From Cinnamomum chago (Eukaryota; Streptophyta; Magnoliopsida; Laurales; Lauraceae): a stretch of 64,000 bases of DNA. Position 1 is the stretch's first letter. Every line of letters begins with the position of its first letter. The stretch covers positions 57,780,501 through 57,844,500 of the forward strand of contig CP142457.1 of the NCBI GenBank assembly GCA_038049695.1. The letters are read 5' to 3'. Positions 1-12,281 of this stretch are shown one piece after another. The notes under the pieces were generated by a model that made no database searches, was not told the DNA's origin, and saw only the letters and a program-made list of their open reading frames with translations. The translations under genes were made by a program, and so were the position numbers.

Positions 1-1316
1 AATTTGAAACACATGGCTGAATGGAGATAAAGAGTACAAATCTAATTAAATCCTAGATAAAATCGAAAATTATGATACATGAGATAAGGGATGAAGGTTA
101 CTCTTTAATATAACATCAGATAAAATTTGCATACATATGACATTAAATAAAAAAAAAATCTAAATATGCATTGATTGATTAGAGATCGTGGAAGATTGGC
201 CTTTTTAAAAGATAACTTCTTTTAAATTGCCCTTTTTATTTAAATGGTTAAAATAAAAAATTTCTCTTGAATCCCTAAAACATCTTCCTAAGTCAAAGTT
301 GGGTCAAAATTAAAATCGAAATTGAACTCTAATTTCTCAATCAAATGTGCAATTGGAGCTCAATTGTGAAATTGGAGTCTATCCCTTTCGTATATAATAA
401 TAGTACTGCCATTGTGAGTCCTTGTGACCATATTACAAGATTTCAAATTGATTGAAGATAGGTAACTCAATATCTCCAATAGCACTGGTGGAACTAGGGG
501 GCTGGGGCGGTCATAAAACCCTTAAGAAATTTATAGAATTTGATGTGACTTTTACATATGGCCCCTCCAATTTTTTTACTTTTTTTTTTTTTTTAATAAT
601 GGCTCCTCGAAGGAAAAATTCCTGAGTCCGCCCCTAACCAATAGTCTTGGATGGAAACATTATTACACTAAAGTTATTTTCTTATATAAATGGCTACTTC
701 ACAACCTCTTTGTATCTATTTCGGAGATAGTGGGGCTTTTAAATTGAGTAACTCAAACAACCAATGCTGATAACATTGAATTAACTTAATTTTTCTTAAA
801 CACCTAGCCTTTAAAGCCCTTACCTTGAACTTAAACTAATGGTTTCATCCTTATCCCCTATTGTAGTTAAGTTGGTGAGAAAGATTTAAGTATGTGTGAG
901 AGTGCATAAGTTTGAGTTCTCTACTAGAGAAAAAGAAAGGAAAAAAAAAAAAGAAGGATAGAAGGCCTAATATTATTTTACCGATGAAATTTGGAAAGTA
1001 AATTGTGAATCACAGTGGACAAAAGACAACATTGGTAGACAACCAAACAAGTTCATCATAGAAAATGACTCTTTCATTTCCACAAGTCAAGTAAATGGAT
1101 TAAGTTTCTTTAATGCTTTAGTCAAAGGCCACAATGATAGAGAAAAATCTGTACATGAATTTATTAAAAAAAGAGAGAGAAAAAAGAAAAAAAACAAACA
1201 AAAAACTGTTCTGTAAATTCCTATAATATGTTATATAGATTCATCCATTTTCTGTTTCATTTCTACAGAACTAACCACTTTCACAAACTTGTCTCCACAA
1301 AACACATGGCTAGTTT
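1..1316. other. Gene-poor flank downstream of the beta-carotene hydroxylase gene
   Basis: No convincing coding region. AT-rich DNA with homopolymer runs. The minus strand has AATAAA at 1160-1165, about 150 bp past the hydroxylase stop, a plausible polyadenylation signal. Positions about 862-930 have weak tRNA-like box A and box B sequences that may be a decayed SINE. Positions 487-640 hold a dispersed repeat listed separately. Confidence 0.5.
487..640 (-). repeat. Dispersed repeat copy ending in a GGCGGACTCAGGAATTT-like sequence
   Basis: Read on the minus strand, this block starts near a GGCGGACTCAGGA motif and runs through a 'cattattaaaa' segment into a poly-A stretch. The same order recurs on the minus strand at about 40060-40130, and the GGCGGACCCAGGATT start recurs near 45290-45330. 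The copies are diverged. The A-rich run suggests a retroposon 3' end, but I cannot assign a family. Confidence 0.4.
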
Positions 1317-4218
1317 TTAAGCTTTGGAGATCTTAATTCTCTTGTTAATCTCCTTCTCCAACTCTTCCATGCCACCAACCTCTTCCAGTTCCTATACAAC
1401 ACAAAAATACAAACAATTTCAGTCCCTTGATCAGAAACCCATATCTGGTATCTTCCCAACAAAAGCTCTGTTATTACAGAATACTCACGTCAGGTCCCAA
1501 GAACAACCCATATGGCACTCCATTGAATTTGTCTGAATGATGGATCTGTTCATTGCAAAATAGTAGGACTTAAAAAAGGACAAAAATGTTTAAACCACAA
1601 TACAATAACACTTAAACCCCACTATAAGTGATAATTCCAATCCCACACGGCAATGATTGTCATGAAAATGATCTTTCAATGACCAAATTACCCTGTAGGA
1701 AAGGAAATTATGCATTGTAGAGGGACCATAATAGCAGATTCATATCTCCTATAATTCTTGTGTGTATGAATTTTACTTGATGGGCAGCTGCAACCGTGCG
1801 GAAATAGGGAACATTGGCGATGGGCCCCACAGGGAATCTACGGTGGACGAGCCCGTCGTGGACGAACATGTAAGCCATGCCAAATACAGTGATTCCAAGG
1901 CCCTGTGTATATAAATACAATCAGAAGAATGAATGATCAAGAAACGCTTCGTCAATGATTTCAAATTCCAAGGCTTAAAAAAGTTAACAGATGAAGAGAA
2001 TTGGGACACGGAGACAGTCAGCCCCGTCTAATAACGACAGAGAGACACCGCCCGGCCTTTTCCAAAGTAGGCCTGATCCACGTGCAAATAAAGATGGGCC
2101 CCAATTTTATTTCAGTGGAATTTAGAGAAGAGTCCAGATCCTCGAGCTCTAACTATAAATTTTTTTTTTTTTTTACCCCAACAAGTATAAACAATTCTTG
2201 AGTTCAAGCAGAGTGGGAGTGGAACACAACTCTACTAATTTTTTTTCAAATAGGAGTTGATCTCATCATTAATAATGTATCCAACTCTTGTTGAAATAAA
2301 ATTTTAGCACATCACATACAAGCCGTTTCACTTTTTAATCAAGACCCAATATAATTACATTCAGACCTTATCAGAACGTGATTTCGCTAAATCAGTCCCA
2401 AGGATTTTCAAATATTGGCTTTCTCCAGTTTCGTGCTCCTGTCCCGGACGCAGATCAATCAAATACCAAGTCGGGCGGAACAAGAAAATCTTCCTTAGAG
2501 GGTCCATTGTGTAATTAAATTTTTTTTGAAGGGGCCAAATGTAAAAATAGATAAGATTTTCTCTAAATGTAAGGTGTTTTATGAATACTTTAGGGGCTAT
2601 GGCCACCCAAGCCCCTCCTCCGTCCAAACCTTGACTCAAGAACAGTACATGGCCGTGTACCACGAGCCGTTAAATTTATATATTTTTTTCAGATGGGCCC
2701 AGCTTCAGAATTTTAGTGCGCATCCAGTGCCTCTGAGTCCTCCCTCAAAGAACCTGGATTCCGACAACAGCACACTCACGCAAGAAGCAACTCCTCTTCA
2801 ACACTACTTTAACGGATCCATTTCCCCTGATCCTGGTCTAAACATACTCGGGTGCCACATGGGAGATGAGAATATGAGATTTTTTAAAGAGGTGTGATTT
2901 ATGTTTTAAAGAGATGGGATGTGACATCTCAATCACCCCCGAAAGCACACTGTTTAGACCAAACATGGAATCCGATTCCTCTATTTAACTGTATTTTTGT
3001 GGGGTCCCATTTAGCCCCCACTCCCTCAAGCGGCCTTGCAATCAGACTTATACTTTCTTTCTTTCCTTCCTTCAATGACATTTTTTAGTAACGTATATTC
3101 CGACGCAACAACCGGAACAGGTCGAATAGGCTCTCTGCCGTGAACAATAAAAAAAAACGCCACAGTGACACACAAACAAACCAACAAAAGAAAGAGGAGA
3201 AAGAAAACAAAACACTCACAGCACCGAAACAGAGCCCTGGTACCAGCCCCTTGTTGAAGAATCCGTACGATAGAAGCCCAATCGCGGGAACGGCATTGAT
3301 GATCGCAAAAACGTCATTCAGCTCGAACGGACCTTCTCTCGGTCTATGGTGAGACTGCAAATCACACATCAAACAAACACCAATCAAGAATGCGCACGTT
3401 TAGCTCCGGCCACAGGCGCAAGATAGCTCAATCCACAACCAGATCAAAATCATATCTACAAAAGTATAATAAACAAAAACCTCATGCATGTGCCACAGAG
3501 AAGCATGCCACAGCGCTCTGTGCGCCCACCTCGCCCAAAACTCCATTCCTACCTGAAACACAAACACCAAAACCCCATCATAATTACCTTAGTACCCCTA
3601 TCTTCCTCTCAGATTTGCAAACATGGAAATTCTAATTCTAACTCACTGCAGCGCCAACGGATAGAGCGAATGTGCCGAACATTTCCGAAAGAGGAACTTC
3701 TCCATCCTGTGGAAATCACAAGAAAAGCTGATTTTTGTAAGAAAACGATTGATGATGAAAAGGAATCAGAAGAAGAAAGAGAAAGCATCGAAAAAAAATC
3801 AAAAGACCTCCATTTGCCATGAGAATCTGAGATAGACTGCTGCAATGGCCATGGATGTGATACCGAAGCTCGACATGATCGCTGCGATCAGATAAGTCGA
3901 TTGCTCGGATCTCTTTCTCGCCAATTTCTCCGCTAGTCGAACGGCTGCGATCTGCTTCTTGTCTGAGATCGCATTTTCTCTGTTCTCTCCTTCTTCGATT
4001 GGAGTTTTGCTCATGTGGTCTCGCATCACGAAGGAGATGGCCAAGCGCCTGCTGCTGCTTATGGGGAAAAGGAGATTGGAATCGGATCGGCGAGTCGGGA
4101 AGGGAAAGAGAAGGCCATCGTCGATAGCGGATCTTCGTTTCGGCGATAAGTAGTGGTCTCGACCGAAACGGGTGGCAGTGATGGTGGCAGCGGAGGACAA
4201 TGACAGACCTGCCGCCAT
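1317..4218 (-). CDS. BCH: Beta-carotene 3-hydroxylase, non-heme di-iron type, plastid
   Basis: Hydroxylates the beta-rings of carotenoids, making zeaxanthin from beta-carotene via beta-cryptoxanthin, in plastid membranes. Minus-strand exons: 4218-3808, 3706-3647, 3552-3481, 3354-3220, 1902-1777, 1545-1489 and 1391-1317, giving 311 aa, the usual family length. All later exons join in phase 0. The iron-binding histidine motifs are intact: HRALWH (168-173), HESHH (180-184), HDGLVH (241-246) and HQIHH (267-271). Family landmarks include HHRPREGPFELNDVFAI and VPYGLFLGP. Residues 1 to about 70 are Ser/Arg-rich like a transit peptide, and hydrophobic segments lie near 110-135, 145-160, 192-210 and 221-240. 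I chose the ATG at 4218 because it sits in GCCATGGCGG and 65 bp below a TATA box. An in-frame ATG at 4341 lies upstream of that TATA box. Intron 4 (1903-3219) is long and contains only spurious ORFs. Confidence 0.95.
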
Positions 4219-4282
4219 GGCTCTGCTATCGAAGCTCGAGAGACCTTCCTGATGGAGCTGGATCTCGCAGACCTCGATGGGC

Positions 4283-4290
4283 TTTTTATA
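4283..4290 (-). promoter_or_regulatory. TATA box of the beta-carotene hydroxylase gene
   Basis: The minus strand reads CCCTATAAAAAGCCC, with TATAAAAA at 4290-4283. A start site about 30 bp downstream would fall near 4250, leaving a 5' leader of about 35 bp before the ATG at 4218. This excludes the in-frame ATG at 4341 from a transcript driven by this promoter. Confidence 0.7.
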
Positions 4291-4951
4291 GGGGGCAAAT
4301 GCATGAACGCCTGAGTTCAGTAATTTTTCTGTAACTGCCATTTTTGGAGTGGATGACTACAAAAGTGCACTTTGAACTTGAGAAAATTACCAAATGCCAT
4401 TGTTCTTTTGTTTTCCTCCTTCATACTCATTTCTTCTAAAAAAAATTAAATTAAGAACATATTTGTATAATGTCCTCCAAAAGAAATTCTCGGAAAATGA
4501 AGGAATCCTCTGCTATTTACTAAACACGCCGTAAGTAGAACCTATATAGGGAAATTTTTATTTGTGACTAATTAGATGAATGCTGTCAGTCTCTACCTTA
4601 GCACAATGTTTTGAACGGGTTGTTTGGATCATTAGGTCATGAATTCCATATATAACACCAACAAAAAGATGACTGCTATTATTAGAGTGATTAGGCTGTA
4701 ATAACCTAATATTAATTTTTGACGCAAGGTTTGTTTTAATTTCATTTGACTCTACCATCCCTCATAACTAACACATGATTCGAATAAAAGGAAAGGCTAG
4801 TCAAATAACGTGTTCTATGATTGATTAATTCGATGGTAACCCTAACACAATTGGATTGAAATTTAGTTATGCTATAATACTTCAGAAAAAATAATAATTT
4901 CTAGCAACTTGAGTTTCTTCCATGAGTATTTTAAGGATAAACCTAAGCTGT

Positions 4952-4993
4952 TTTCTACCACTGCAGTAAAGTTGTTTTCTACCACTGCAGTAG
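4952..4993. repeat. Short tandem duplication next to a SINE
   Basis: The 19-mer GTTTTCTACCACTGCAGTA occurs twice, separated by a few bases, immediately upstream of the SINE target site at 5000. It looks like a local slippage duplication. Confidence 0.7.
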
Positions 4994-5017
4994 TTTTGGG
5001 TAGGATTTCTACAGTCT

Positions 5018-5192
5018 TTTTTTTTTTTTTGTTGTCGGAGGGTTCCCAACCCTTTGGGCTGGACTAATCCCTTCGGGCTCAGAGGGAAGCCGGTAAATCC
5101 CCTGTAGTCCTAGTGTGGTAGCAGAGTTTCGAACCCACAACCTCCGGGAGCAAACCGTGGTCCTAGGCCAACTAAGCTACCCCTTGGGGTTA
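5018..5192 (-). mobile_element. Full-length tRNA-derived SINE with an 18 bp target-site duplication
   Basis: On the minus strand the element begins AACCCCAAGGGGTAGCTTAG, a tRNA-like 5' end with box A (TAGCTTAGTTGG). A box B follows (GGTTCGAAACTC); the element then ends GAACCCTCCGACAAC and a poly-A tail, seen as poly-T on the plus strand. It is flanked by the identical repeat GTAGGATTTCTACAGTCT at 5000-5017 and 5193-5210. The intact duplication and internal polymerase III promoter mark it as a recent copy. Related copies lie near 7.05, 41.1, 43.4 and 44.1 kb. Confidence 0.9.
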
Positions 5193-5792
5193 GTAGGATT
5201 TCTACAGTCTACGACAGTGATCAGGCACTTGTGGCGAGAAACATTTGCACCTTTCCTAGCCAGATTTCAGAATGCATTTTTATAGGAAAGCATCTACTTA
5301 ATTTATCTGCACGAGGGCCTTTGGAAAAGAAGGGAGAGAGAGAACAAGATTGCCCCTTCTAAAGTTAGATAAGAGATGATTTGTCTTTGATTCATTGAAT
5401 CCGAGGTAAAATTTTACGGTGAATGCAAATGGACCATTCATAATCTGGCACGTCCAAGGTTCCCAAGTCTAAATCGTTTCAACTTTCGACAGGCATTTGG
5501 TATTTAAATCAAGAAAGTGTGGGAATCTAGTCAGAAAGTCAAAACGGTTAGGACAAGTGTTGTATACAATGCATAGGCACTTGTCGACGCAGAAGAAAAG
5601 TGGGGCCGAGATGGACACTGCTCTAAGAAAGGTAAAGATAGAGACAACTCGACATTTACTTTCCCTACAAGTGCCAGATGTCGCCACCATCTCTTATGTG
5701 GGACCTTCATCACCACCACTTGAAATAGCTCCCTCCACCAGACATGGCCCAACCGTTACACACGACACGACTGAGCAAAACGCGTTGGACAC

Positions 5793-5995
5793 CCCAAAAT
5801 AGCCATACAGTGGAGCCCCAATTAGAGGAGAAGAGGACATTTTGGATCGCCTCGTATTAATAGGAGTCTATCGCATCACCTAAGTTTAGTGACTTTTCTG
5901 ATTTCAAAATACACTTGGGTGGGACCCATGACAGAGCCCACGCATGTGACGTGAGTAGAGTGCCCACACATGCATGAAGTTAACGACATACCTAT
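5793..5995. repeat. Dispersed repeat, copy 1 of a pair
   Basis: About 200 bp that match 6337-6575 in the same orientation. Shared landmarks in order are CCCAATTAGAG, GGACATTTTGGAT, CTCGTATTAATA, GAGTCTATC, a GTGGGACCC motif and AGAGTGCCCACACA. Small insertions separate the copies. No coding potential or terminal structure is evident. Confidence 0.75.
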
Positions 5996-6336
5996 TTATC
6001 GCACTAGTTTGACACTTCACTAGTATAGATAAAAGTCAAGTAAAATCTTCATTTTTCATATAAGATATTACATTAAAAACACTTTAATTCAAAACTTTCT
6101 TCATCTTTTATTAAAAAAAAAAGGGAGTAAAAAAGCAAATGCCTTTATCCACTAAAATACACACAAAAAAAAAAAAAACCCTCCACTTTTTTATATAAAA
6201 AGTCAAAAAAATTTCATAACAAATAACTAAAAACAAAATATCATCATATCCCACTTATATTTTATACTTTCTTCAAAATCAAATTTACTTCACTTAACTC
6301 CATATATTAGTAGAGTTGCCAAACCGGTGAGTTCAT

Positions 6337-6575
6337 CCAAAAATAGCCTCCTGTGGAAGCCCAATTAGAGTACAGGGAGTCAGGGACATTTTGGATAGCC
6401 CTCGTATTAATATGAGTCTATCCACATCACCCTAAAGTGTAATGACTTTTGATTACATTTTTCAAAATACACCTTCTTCTTAGCCCTACCAAAGGGGTGG
6501 GACCCCATGAGAGAGCCAGCACATGTGCTGTGAGCAGAGTGCCCACACAAGCATGTAGCAAACAATATATCTATG
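6337..6575. repeat. Dispersed repeat, copy 2 of a pair
   Basis: Second copy of the 5793-5995 block, about 540 bp downstream, carrying small insertions such as TTCTTAGCCCTACC before the GTGGGACCCC motif. The pair may be two fragments of the same transposon or terminal repeats of a decayed element; the sequence between them shows no recognizable retroelement protein. Confidence 0.75.
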
Positions 6576-7046
6576 GATTGAACCCTAACCAGCCTAGTGA
6601 GTGATGGAATTGCCAACTAAGCAACCCTTTAGTTTTCAAAAATACACTTAAACGGGGTGTAGTCCATTGAAAACATGGTTTCACTTTCTTAAAAGTGCTC
6701 CCTGTGATATTGGCCATCTAAAATGCATCCAATTCAGTCATAACCCTCTTGATTCAATATAGAGGAAAGTGAATGCTCTATCTGCATTTTTAGCGCTAAT
6801 ATCCTTCGCACTCACTCTATATTATTCACCCCTAATCTCTTCAATAATTCTTTGGTAAAAGTTTATTTCACCATAAATTTTTATGTATTTTAATACAAAT
6901 AAATAAGCCCTTAAACTAGTTTAAAGATGAGATAATTTGATTGATCTATTTTGGCTCACGGCTCCCAAATGCCATGAGTGTACATGTAGACATATGTATC
7001 CTACCGTCCTTATTGTTATATTTGGGAGTCTCAACTAAGAGGGTGA

Positions 7047-7115
7047 ATAACCCCAAGGGGTAGCTCAGTTGGTTTAAGACCACGGTTTACATCCAAATAT
7101 CAAAAAAAAAAAAAA
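7047..7115 (+). mobile_element. Head-only SINE insertion with a 14 bp target-site duplication
   Basis: Only the first 50 or so bases of the SINE are present (CCCCAAGGGGTAGCTCAG, box A, then GACCACGGTTTACATCCAAA), followed directly by poly-A. Box B and the SINE body are missing. The insertion is bounded by AACTAAGAGGGTGA at 7033-7046 and 7116-7129, so it entered as a short molecule and was not truncated afterwards. Confidence 0.85.
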
Positions 7116-7776
7116 AACTAAGAGGGTGACCTAAGTTCCTACATTGTTTATAAAATTTTAAGTGGGCCCCACCAAACAATTAGAAAGGAGAAAAGCATGC
7201 ACACTCTGTTGCATGATAAATTGAGAGGGGTGCGTTCTGTATTGGGACTTGGGAGTGGGATAATTTGAGAAAGATGAAGGGCCTTTTGTGAGGAAAATAG
7301 GAATAGCTTATCTAGGAGTGGAGTTGCGTAATACCGTAATAGTAAGGAAAGATGTTGAAAGATGAAGAAAGCGAGGCAGGACCTTGGAAAATGGATAATT
7401 TGAAAAGGACATCTTTTCTCCAAAATACAAGAGAGAACAAAGAGGAAGATCTATTTTTCTTTTTGCCTTTATAGGAAGAAGTCTTTTTTTTTTCTTCTCT
7501 TGTTAATTTTAGTTTGAATTTTGAATGTCATTTTGTTTTGTTTTAGTTATAAGCTTTTCTTTTTCAGGAAAGGCCATTTTTCTACTTAAACTTGTAAATG
7601 AACACACTTTTTTAATGGAAGTTCCTGAATGCCTACATTTGTATTAGACAAAAATAAGCTGCATATGCAACTACCAGTTTTTCAATCCACACTACAAGTA
7701 CAAACTCTCAATTCTGATATGGAAGGCTTGCCCACGGCTTGTCTTAGAAGTAGGATCACCAAATATCTCTTCGATT

Positions 7777-8234
7777 TGAGGGTCCATGTCCAGGTTTGGT
7801 ACTTGTGTCTATTTAGGTTCAAGTTGGGCTAGAAAAAACAAATTTTCACCTAGACTCTAGTTCCAAGCCAGGCCCAAGCTCGACTCGGGCCAGAACTGGC
7901 TCGCCTGAGCCCAGCCCACATGAAGATGAGTAAGCCTGAGCCCATCCAAAGTTTACATTATAAAAAAAAAAAAAAAGGCACTTTAACAATGACAAAGTTG
8001 AAGCTTAGGTGGTTTGGTCCTCATTTTCCCGTTGAGATTTCATGGTTTGATTCTCATATTATGTTTCTGCTTGTAAATATTTTTTCAGCCGGGCTGGGCT
8101 GTGCTTAGGCTCTCTGCCATTACATCCAAGCCTGGCCCATCTATTAAGCAGACCAAAACAAATAGTCCAAGCCTGGCCCGAGTACTGAAAATTATGGCCC
8201 AATCCTAGCCCGGCCTGATCCATGAACACCGCTA
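7777..8234. mobile_element. Possible hAT-type mini-element rich in GGCCC motifs
   Basis: The left end reads GAGGGTCCATGTCC and the right end, reverse-complemented, reads TAGCGGTGTTCATGGATC, similar to hAT ends of the TAGGGGTGTTCATGG type. The interior carries repeated GGCCCAAGC and AGCCCGGCC motifs near both ends, as in hAT subterminal repeats. I could not find a clean 8 bp target-site duplication. Confidence 0.45.
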
Positions 8235-10432
8235 GTGACCTCTAGAGTTACAATTAACTTGAGTAACACTTGCATAAGGCTCTTTTGGGATCCAGACTAG
8301 GCCATCACCAATCAAGAGATGAGGAGAGAATGCTCCATTAATCCAGGGGTGAGCAATGATTTATACTTGCAGGAGAGAGGGGACGGATAAAAGTATGGGA
8401 AAGCTTGTTCGATCATCAGGGGCTCTAATGTAGCTTATTTAGTTTATAACAACTAGTTTCTGATGAAATTATTTTTGCGTATACATTACTCTAGTACAAT
8501 CTATTACATTATATATGCTAACTTGAGTTGGACACACTGCAAACCACACGGATTTTTATACAAACTAGGAGTCAAACATGGGTAATGCCCGGACAGCACA
8601 GACTAACCAAAACCTGACCTCAACACGAATGTGCTTGGGTTGAGAGATTCAAATTTGGGTTTAGTTCAGTTGGGTTAAGATAGATTTGGAATGCCTTAGG
8701 AAAACATGACCCAACTCTTTTACATTGCATTTTTAAATACACTATGTCTAAATGGACCGAGTGGGAGACCGGGCCATGAGTCGGTCTCCCAGTCAGGCCG
8801 TGCCATGAGTCGGTCTCCCAGTCGGTCCTGCTAGCAGGACTGTTTTAAATATGGCCATAAACGATCTAAAACAAATTTGCAATACCTGAAAGAGAAAAAT
8901 AGGATCAAATCAGTCAAAGGGTGTGTTTGTATGAACTATGACCACATCTCCAATAGTTAAATATCAACATTGTCCACACTCCCCATATGAGTATGCATCT
9001 GATAAGGAACAGAAGCATGATCTTCTGACACAGAAATCCTTTTTTGTCAATGAATGAAACTCCAAAGCACTGAAATAACTAAGAGACTGGCATGATGGAT
9101 GTCCTCACGGAAATTTTTTGGAAAGAAATGCTGATGTATTTGTCTTTTATTAGCAGACAGAATATTGCTGATGCTCAGCATCAGAGAATTTGGATTCCAA
9201 GGAACAGTGCATGTTGCCACATGCAGGGTGCTAATGAAAAGATTCTCATGCACAATATAATATTATGCCTGGATCAATCTGAACTTCATATTGTCTGTGT
9301 TTGCAGACGAGGGAGCTGAATCTGATGTAAGTTGGGTAACAACGAAAGAATGAATTCATTTAGTGACCATGTAGCGTGGGTGTGTTTTTTTAATACAATT
9401 CCCAATGCAGAGATGTCAGCTGGAAATACTCGGAAACATGCTATAAGCTGAAACTTCAAGCATGACTTTTGTTAAACAGAACTACATAAATGAATAGATG
9501 GAATTCTCACATAACTAATGTTGCATTGCAACTATGTTATAGTTCATGCTTGAGATAATACAGGGATACTTTCAGATTTTGTGATTTTAGTCAGGAAAGG
9601 TTGGGTTGTTTTCCACATGTGCCCCCTATGGGCTTGAATATACCGTGATCCAAATACTTATCTGATAGAAATGTTTGAAACCATTCATCACACATCTGGA
9701 GTCCAATCCAGTTTTTGTTCACTCATCTGCTCTACTGTTCTACACTTGCAGTATACGACCTCCAAGAGTCACATTAATTGGACTTAAGAAAATTGCTCTT
9801 ATGCTTTTGATCAATACTTGATAAATTAATGTTTATTTATTTAATATTTAAATGAAAACTTGTAGATGCAGACAAATAAAAAAAAAAATTCTGTACCAGA
9901 TAAGAATAATCCAGGCACAAAATCTTGTCACTATTTTAAAGTGAAACACATGGCACATTGTGAGGCCCGGTGTCCAACTACACAGAGGGGTCTTTAGATT
10001 GGTCATTGTTGTTGTTTTCAATTTAAGGTGATGAAAATATGGATGAAGCGGCATGCATATATAACTAGTGATGAACAACCAAATTAATTTTTGGCAAATC
10101 TTGAATTTATATGGGAACCTTCCATCTGGTGAGAGCAGAGGGCTCCAGCACATGCCTCATTCGGTGGGGGCAGAGAACCCAATCTATGCCCAGCCTGCAT
10201 TGGGTTAAATGTAGCCTTTAGGTACTTTCCTTGGGCCTCATTATTGAAAGGACCATACCTGACTTGGCCCAGGTATATAGATAAAGATGTGGTCAACCGC
10301 ACGGCCCATGCCATGGGCTGTGTGCTGGGCTGAAGGAATGGCACGGCACGCCCTATATATCATGTTTTTCATTTCTCAATCCACCTCCATTCCAACTAAT
10401 GTTAAGTTAGCGGATAAAACGGCTGGTTAGAG

Positions 10433-10467
<35 letters not shown>

Positions 10468-11899
10468 AAATCTTACATATAAACTCAAAGCCTTTTCATA
10501 TCTTCTTCCACACCCACAAACTTTTTACCCTCTACTCACAATCACAGCCAATAATACTCAAATAAAGCATGAATATGTCATTTATATGGAGGGAATATGG
10601 ATTTTGCACATAACACTAATTCACCTAACTCTTATCCTATCTCACAACAACTTTAGTAAAATAAAATAGGATATATTATCTATTTTGAAGTATCTGTGTA
10701 TCATATTCCACAGCAAAATAAAAACTCGCCATAGAATGGAAAACATCTCTTCGTAATTCAAGATTTTTGTAACTTCTCATAGTCAAACAAACCATGTATC
10801 AGAGTAAATCCCATTGATATTGCCAACTTTGGATCTAATCACTTGTTCTATATTTTAGGCCCGTCATTCTCTAAAAAGATTGTAAGGTTTTGAAGGTAAT
10901 CACATTTACAAATCTTTTTAAGAAGTTAAGATCCAAATGATTCTTTTCTTAGTGGTGTAGGTCGAGTTTGACACTTAAATATCTTCATTATTCTCCGTGC
11001 TTATATTCTAATTTTTAATTTTAATATTGAAAAAGCAAAAAAAAAAAAATCCAAAAAAAAAATTAAAGAGGGACGCCCGACACCCTGGCCCGTTTAATAT
11101 AGATGTCTCAAGTATTTCACGCCAACCGGTTGGATCCAATCGTTTATTCTCTCTGAGTCTCTGTTGGCAGCATATGACAGATAAGGAGGATTATCAGTTC
11201 TTACCCACGAGCAGGCCCAAGATGTGTACATTTAGTGTAGTTAGTAGGGCCACGTTGGATGCCTTCCTCTCATTGAGGGCAGGATGGATGATGAAAGGGC
11301 CTACTTTTGGTAAGGGTCATGCGGAAAATACTCCGATCGGACCATCTAGATCTTAGTCCTTCATTTAAAAGCCTTAAAATTTAATGATTTATAAATTATA
11401 AATTCTTTTAAGATCCAATCATTGTATAAACTTTCATTAGAATAAAACTGGACAAGGAGACATATCATAATAAGGGGGTAGAAGTGTAGAAAAAGCTGCA
11501 GTGAGCTCAACTGCACATGCAGTGTGGGTAGGAGAATATTCTCCATCAGATAATGGGCTCTCCAACTGCATGAGAAATGTTCTCCTGTGAGCTCAAGCAT
11601 ATGCCTCAGTTTTGTGGGGTCCACTTGGAGCTACCTTTGATCACTGCAGTCCATTTCACACTCTCACTCCTAGTGATTCGGTACGGGCCTAATTCCACTA
11701 TCATCAAACCTCTACCTACCGTTGGATTGAATCTAAAAAAAATCTACAGCACGAAACCGCTATCTATTATGTCTATTAAATCAACAGCTCATATGATCTG
11801 AAAGAGCTGATTTTTTTATATTTTTTTATGACCCTTGAGAGTTGAGACCTTTCTAGTTTCTATATACACCCCACTGGGCCCACTCTGACTAATAAGAAC

Positions 11900-12281
11900 T
11901 AGGGTTGTGAACGGGTTGGTTTTGATCCGGGTCCATAGTGGATCCGAAACTAGATTCGTTGAGGACCAGGTGGAACCGGATCCGGACCTGGAACCGTTTA
12001 GGAACCGGTTTCTTAGCTTTGGAACCGAGAACCATATATGGGACGGGTCTGGATCCGGGTCTAGATCCGGGTAGAGAATGATATTAAAAAAAAAGTGATT
12101 TTTAGGAGAGATTTTTTAAACTTAAGGCAATATGTCGGGTCTCAGGTCCAGGGGTTCGAACCAAGGTGGAATCGGACCTAGACTCATTTACTTAATGTAG
12201 CCTAAATAAGGACCCAGACCAGGTTTTTAATGGGCCGAAACTTTAAGGTAATTGGAGAACTGTGACCATTTACATCCCCTG
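11900..12281. mobile_element. hAT-type non-autonomous element
   Basis: The left terminus TAGGGTTGTGAACGG faces a right terminus that reads CAGGGGATGTAAATGG when reverse-complemented, both typical of hAT ends. The flanking 8-mers ATAAGAAC (11892-11899) and ATTAGAAG (12282-12289) match at 6 of 8 positions, as an aged target duplication would. GGATCCGGGTC-like motifs recur inside. It has no transposase. Length is 382 bp. Confidence 0.6.

Noticed and set aside
3609-3845. Minus-strand frame across BCH exon 2
   Set aside because: Wrong frame relative to the enzyme; the frame giving GEVPLSEMFGTFALSVGAA is the real one and intron sequence supplies the rest.
5497-5802. 101-codon plus-strand frame
   Set aside because: No family resemblance; it overlaps the dispersed repeat at 5793 and is open on the minus strand too.
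7051-7100. Possible tRNA gene at a GGGGTAGCTCAGTTGG sequence
   Set aside because: Only box A is present; there is no anticodon arm or T arm, and an A-tail plus target duplications show it is a SINE head.
11027-11356. 109-codon plus-strand frame beginning with Lys-rich sequence
   Set aside because: Start lies in a poly-A tract and no conserved motif follows.
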